Shown here one piece after another: positions 61,327 to 64,000 of a stretch of 64,000 nucleotides of DNA. A program made the translations under genes and the position numbers. The DNA is taken from NCBI GenBank assembly GCA_003116995.1, contig BDSL01000113.1, forward strand, positions 62,001-126,000, given 5' to 3'. Position 1 is the first letter of the stretch. The number at the start of each line of letters is the position of its first letter. This stretch comes from Yamagishiella unicocca. Taxonomy: Eukaryota; Chlorophyta; Chlorophyceae; Chlamydomonadales; Volvocaceae. Under the pieces are notes generated by a model that was given only the letters and a program-made list of their open reading frames with translations, was not told where the DNA came from and did not search any database.

Positions 61327-64000
61327 AATGTTCCAAAAACTCGAGAAAAACGGCAAAACGTTAGGGTCACTTTTCTACCGTAAAATGTTTGCATTTTGTT
61401 GTACGGATATGAGATAAAAGGTAGAACACGTCGTGGGGAACATAACAGTGCTTGTGGGACATCGAACAACACTGTGGCTGGCGAGATATGAATTTTCAAA
61501 CTTTCCTAAAAGTGACGTCAAATGTTCCAAAAACTCGAGAAAAACGGCAAAACGTTAGGGTCACTTTTCTACCGTAAAACGTTTGCCATTTGTTGTACGG
61601 ATATGAGATAAAAGGTAGAACACGTCGTGGGGAACATAACAGTGCTTGTGGGACATCGAACAACACTGTGGCTGGCGAGATATGAATTTTCAAAATTTCC
61701 TAAAAGTGACGTCAAATTTCCAAAAACTCGAGAAAATCGGCAAAACGTTAGGGTCACTTTTCTACCGTAAAATGTTTGCATTTTGTTGTACGGATATGAG
61801 ATAAAAGGTAGAACACGTCGTGGGGAACATAACAGTGCTTGTGGGACATCGAACAACACTGTGGCTGGCGAGATATGAATTTTCAAAATTTCCTAAAAGT
61901 GACGTCAAATGTTCCAAAAACTCGAGAAAATAGGCAAAACGTTAGGGTCACTGTTCTACCGTAAAACGTTTGCCATTTGTTGTACGGATATGAGATAAAA
62001 GGTAGAACACGTCGTGGGGAACATAACAGTGCTTGTGGGACATCGAACAACGCTGTGGTTGGCGAGATATGAATTTTCAAAATTTCCTAAAAGTGACGTC
62101 AAATGTTCCAAAAACTCGAGAAAATCGGCAAAACGTTAGGGTCACTTTTCTACCGTAAAACGTTTGCCATTTGTTGTACGGATATGAGATAAAAGGTAGA
62201 ACACGTCGTGGGGAACATAACAGTGCTTGTGGGACATCGAACAACACTGTGGTTGGCGAGATATGAATTTTCAAAATTTTCTAAAATTGACGTCAAATGT
62301 TCCAAAAACTCGAGAAAATAGGCAAAACGTTAGGGTCACTGTTCTACCGTAAAACGTTTGCCATTTGTTGTACGGATATGAGATAAAAGGTAGAACACGT
62401 CGTGGGGAACATAACAGTGCTTGTGGGACATCGAACAACGCTGTGGTTGGCGAGATATGAATTTTCAAAATTTCCTAAAAGTGACGTCAAATGTTCCAAA
62501 AACTCGAGAAAATCGGCAAAACGTTAGGGTCACTTTTCTACCGTAAAACGTTTGCCATTTGTTGTACGGATATAAGATAAAAGGTAGAACACGTCGTAAG
62601 GAACATAACAGTGCTTGTGGGACATCGAATAACGCTGTGGTTGTCGAGATATGAATTTTCAAAATTTCCTAAAAGTGACGTCAAATGTTCCAAAAACTCG
62701 AGAAAATCGGCAAAACGTTAGGGTCACTGTTCTACCGTAAAACGTTTGCCATTTGTTGTACGGATATAAGATAAAAGGTAGAACACGTCGTGGGGAACAT
62801 AACAGTGCTTGTGGGACATCGAATAACGCTGTGGTTGGCGAGATATGAATTTTCAAAATTTCCTAAAAGTGACGTCAAATGTTCCAAAAACTCGAGAAAA
62901 TCGGCAAAACGTTAGGGTCAATGTTCTACCGTAAAACGTTTGCCATTTGTTGTACGGATATGAGATAAAAGGTAGAACACGTCGTGGGGAACATAACAGT
63001 GCTTGTGGGACATCGAACAACACTGTGGTTGGCGAGATATGAATTTTCAAAATTTTCTAAAATTGACGTCAAATGTTCCAAAAACTCGAGAAAATAGGCA
63101 AAACGTTAGGGTCACTGTTCTACCGTAAAACGTTTGCCATTTGTTGTACGGATATGAGATAAAAGGTAGAACACGTCGTGGGGAACATAACAGTGCTTGT
63201 GGGACATCGAACAACGCTGTGGTTGGCGAGATATGAATTTTCAAAATTTCCTAAAAGTGACGTCAAATGTTCCAAAAACTCGAGAAAATCGGCAAAACGT
63301 TAGGGTCACTTTTCTACCGTAAAACGTTTGCCATTTGTTGTACGGATATAAGATAAAAGGTAGAACACGTCGTAAGGAACATAACAGTGCTTGTGGGACA
63401 TCGAATAACGCTGTGGTTGTCGAGATATGAATTTTCAAAATTTCCTAAAAGTGACGTCAAATGTTCCAAAAACTCGAGAAAATCGGCAAAACGTTAGGGT
63501 CACTGTTCTACCGTAAAACGTTTGCCATTTGTTGTACGGATATAAGATAAAAGGTAGAACACGTCGTGGGGAACATAACAGTGCTTGTGGGACATCGAAT
63601 AACGCTGTGGTTGGCGAGATATGAATTTTCAAAATTTCCTAAAAGTGACGTCAAATGTTCCAAAAACTCGAGAAAATCGGCAAAACGTTAGGGTCAATGT
63701 TCTACCGTAAAACGTTTGCCATTTGTTGTACGGATATGAGATAAAAGGTAGAACACGTCGTGGGGAACATAACAGTGCTTGTGGGACATCGAACAACACT
63801 GTGGTTGGCGAGATATGAATTTTCAAAATTTTCTAAAATTGACGTCAAATGTTCCAAAAACTCGAGAAAATAGGCAAAACGTTAGGGTCACTGTTCTACC
63901 GTAAAACGTTTGCCATTTGTTGTACGGATATGAGATAAAAGGTAGAACACGTCGTGGGGAACATAACAGTGCTTGTGGGACATCGAACAACGCTGTGGTT
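61327..64000 (+). repeat. 194-bp satellite array with 776-bp higher-order repeat
   Basis: About 14 monomers, beginning immediately at the end of a CATACA tract and running off the window. Each monomer carries CAAATGTTCCAAAAACTCGA, GGCAAAACGTTAGGGTCAC, GTTGTACGGATATGAGATAA and GGAACATAACAGTGCTTGTG. The monomer is AT-richer than everything around it. From about 62274 diagnostic variants recur every 776 bp: CGTAAGG at 62595 and 63371, and the AAAATTGACGTC junction near 62284 and 63060. This is four monomers per higher-order unit. The first monomers at the left edge do not follow the four-type order. A minus frame of about 65 codons is open in each monomer but lacks an ATG, so coding is unlikely. 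Confidence 0.97.

Noticed and set aside
61496..63826. Repeated 65-codon minus frames as a gene family in the satellite
   Set aside because: They begin at TTG, not ATG; the 194-bp period is not a multiple of three, and substitutions do not favour the frame.
61327..64000. Satellite as telomeric repeat because of TTAGGG-like words
   Set aside because: GTTAGGG occurs once per 194-bp monomer and is not tandem; Chlamydomonas-type telomeres are TTTTAGGG arrays.

Overview
The window looks like nuclear DNA of a volvocalean green alga (Chlamydomonas/Volvox/Gonium relatives). The reasons are GC-rich coding DNA broken by many short GT-AG introns, TGTAA placed like the algal polyadenylation signal, Ala/Gly/Pro-rich low-complexity protein segments, plant-like protein families, and abundant tandem and dispersed repeats. 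Exons were joined by eye from splice sites, reading phase and family similarity; no alignment or transcript was available.

From 0.1 to 7.2 kb there is a divergent pair: a LON-domain protein (minus, 3638-95) and a METTL21/MTF16-type protein methyltransferase (plus, 4143-7163). An HNH-nuclease relic lies near 8.0-8.3 kb. From 10.3 to 23.4 kb two minus-strand genes encode large, mostly helical proteins that I read as divergent paralogues of one unrecognised family. From 24.0 to 29.0 kb lies an M14 zinc carboxypeptidase gene (plus) with a signal peptide, a long inserted region and a C-terminal membrane segment.

From 29 to 35 kb is repeat-rich DNA with a short Mpv17/PMP22-like gene (minus, 32248-31586) and the 3' end of a non-LTR retrotransposon. 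From 35.6 to 40.9 kb a nine-exon minus-strand gene encodes a secreted Cys-rich protein ending in two copies of an unfamiliar domain; every intron in it is phase 1. From 41 to 49 kb there is a tyrosine recombinase of DIRS/Crypton type, the end of another retroelement, and copies of a dispersed repeat (called DR1 here) that recurs throughout the window, often in introns.

From about 49.8 kb to the right edge the window is almost entirely tandem repeat: a 21-bp minisatellite of about 7 kb, a 4-kb block of C-rich decamer-like repeats and hexanucleotide tracts with its own higher-order period, then a 194-bp satellite that turns into a four-monomer (776-bp) higher-order repeat. This resembles a centromere- or subtelomere-type boundary. 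The genes show no operon-like or pathway relationship; the organising themes are a divergent promoter, one tandem paralogue pair and retroelement accumulation toward the satellite block.
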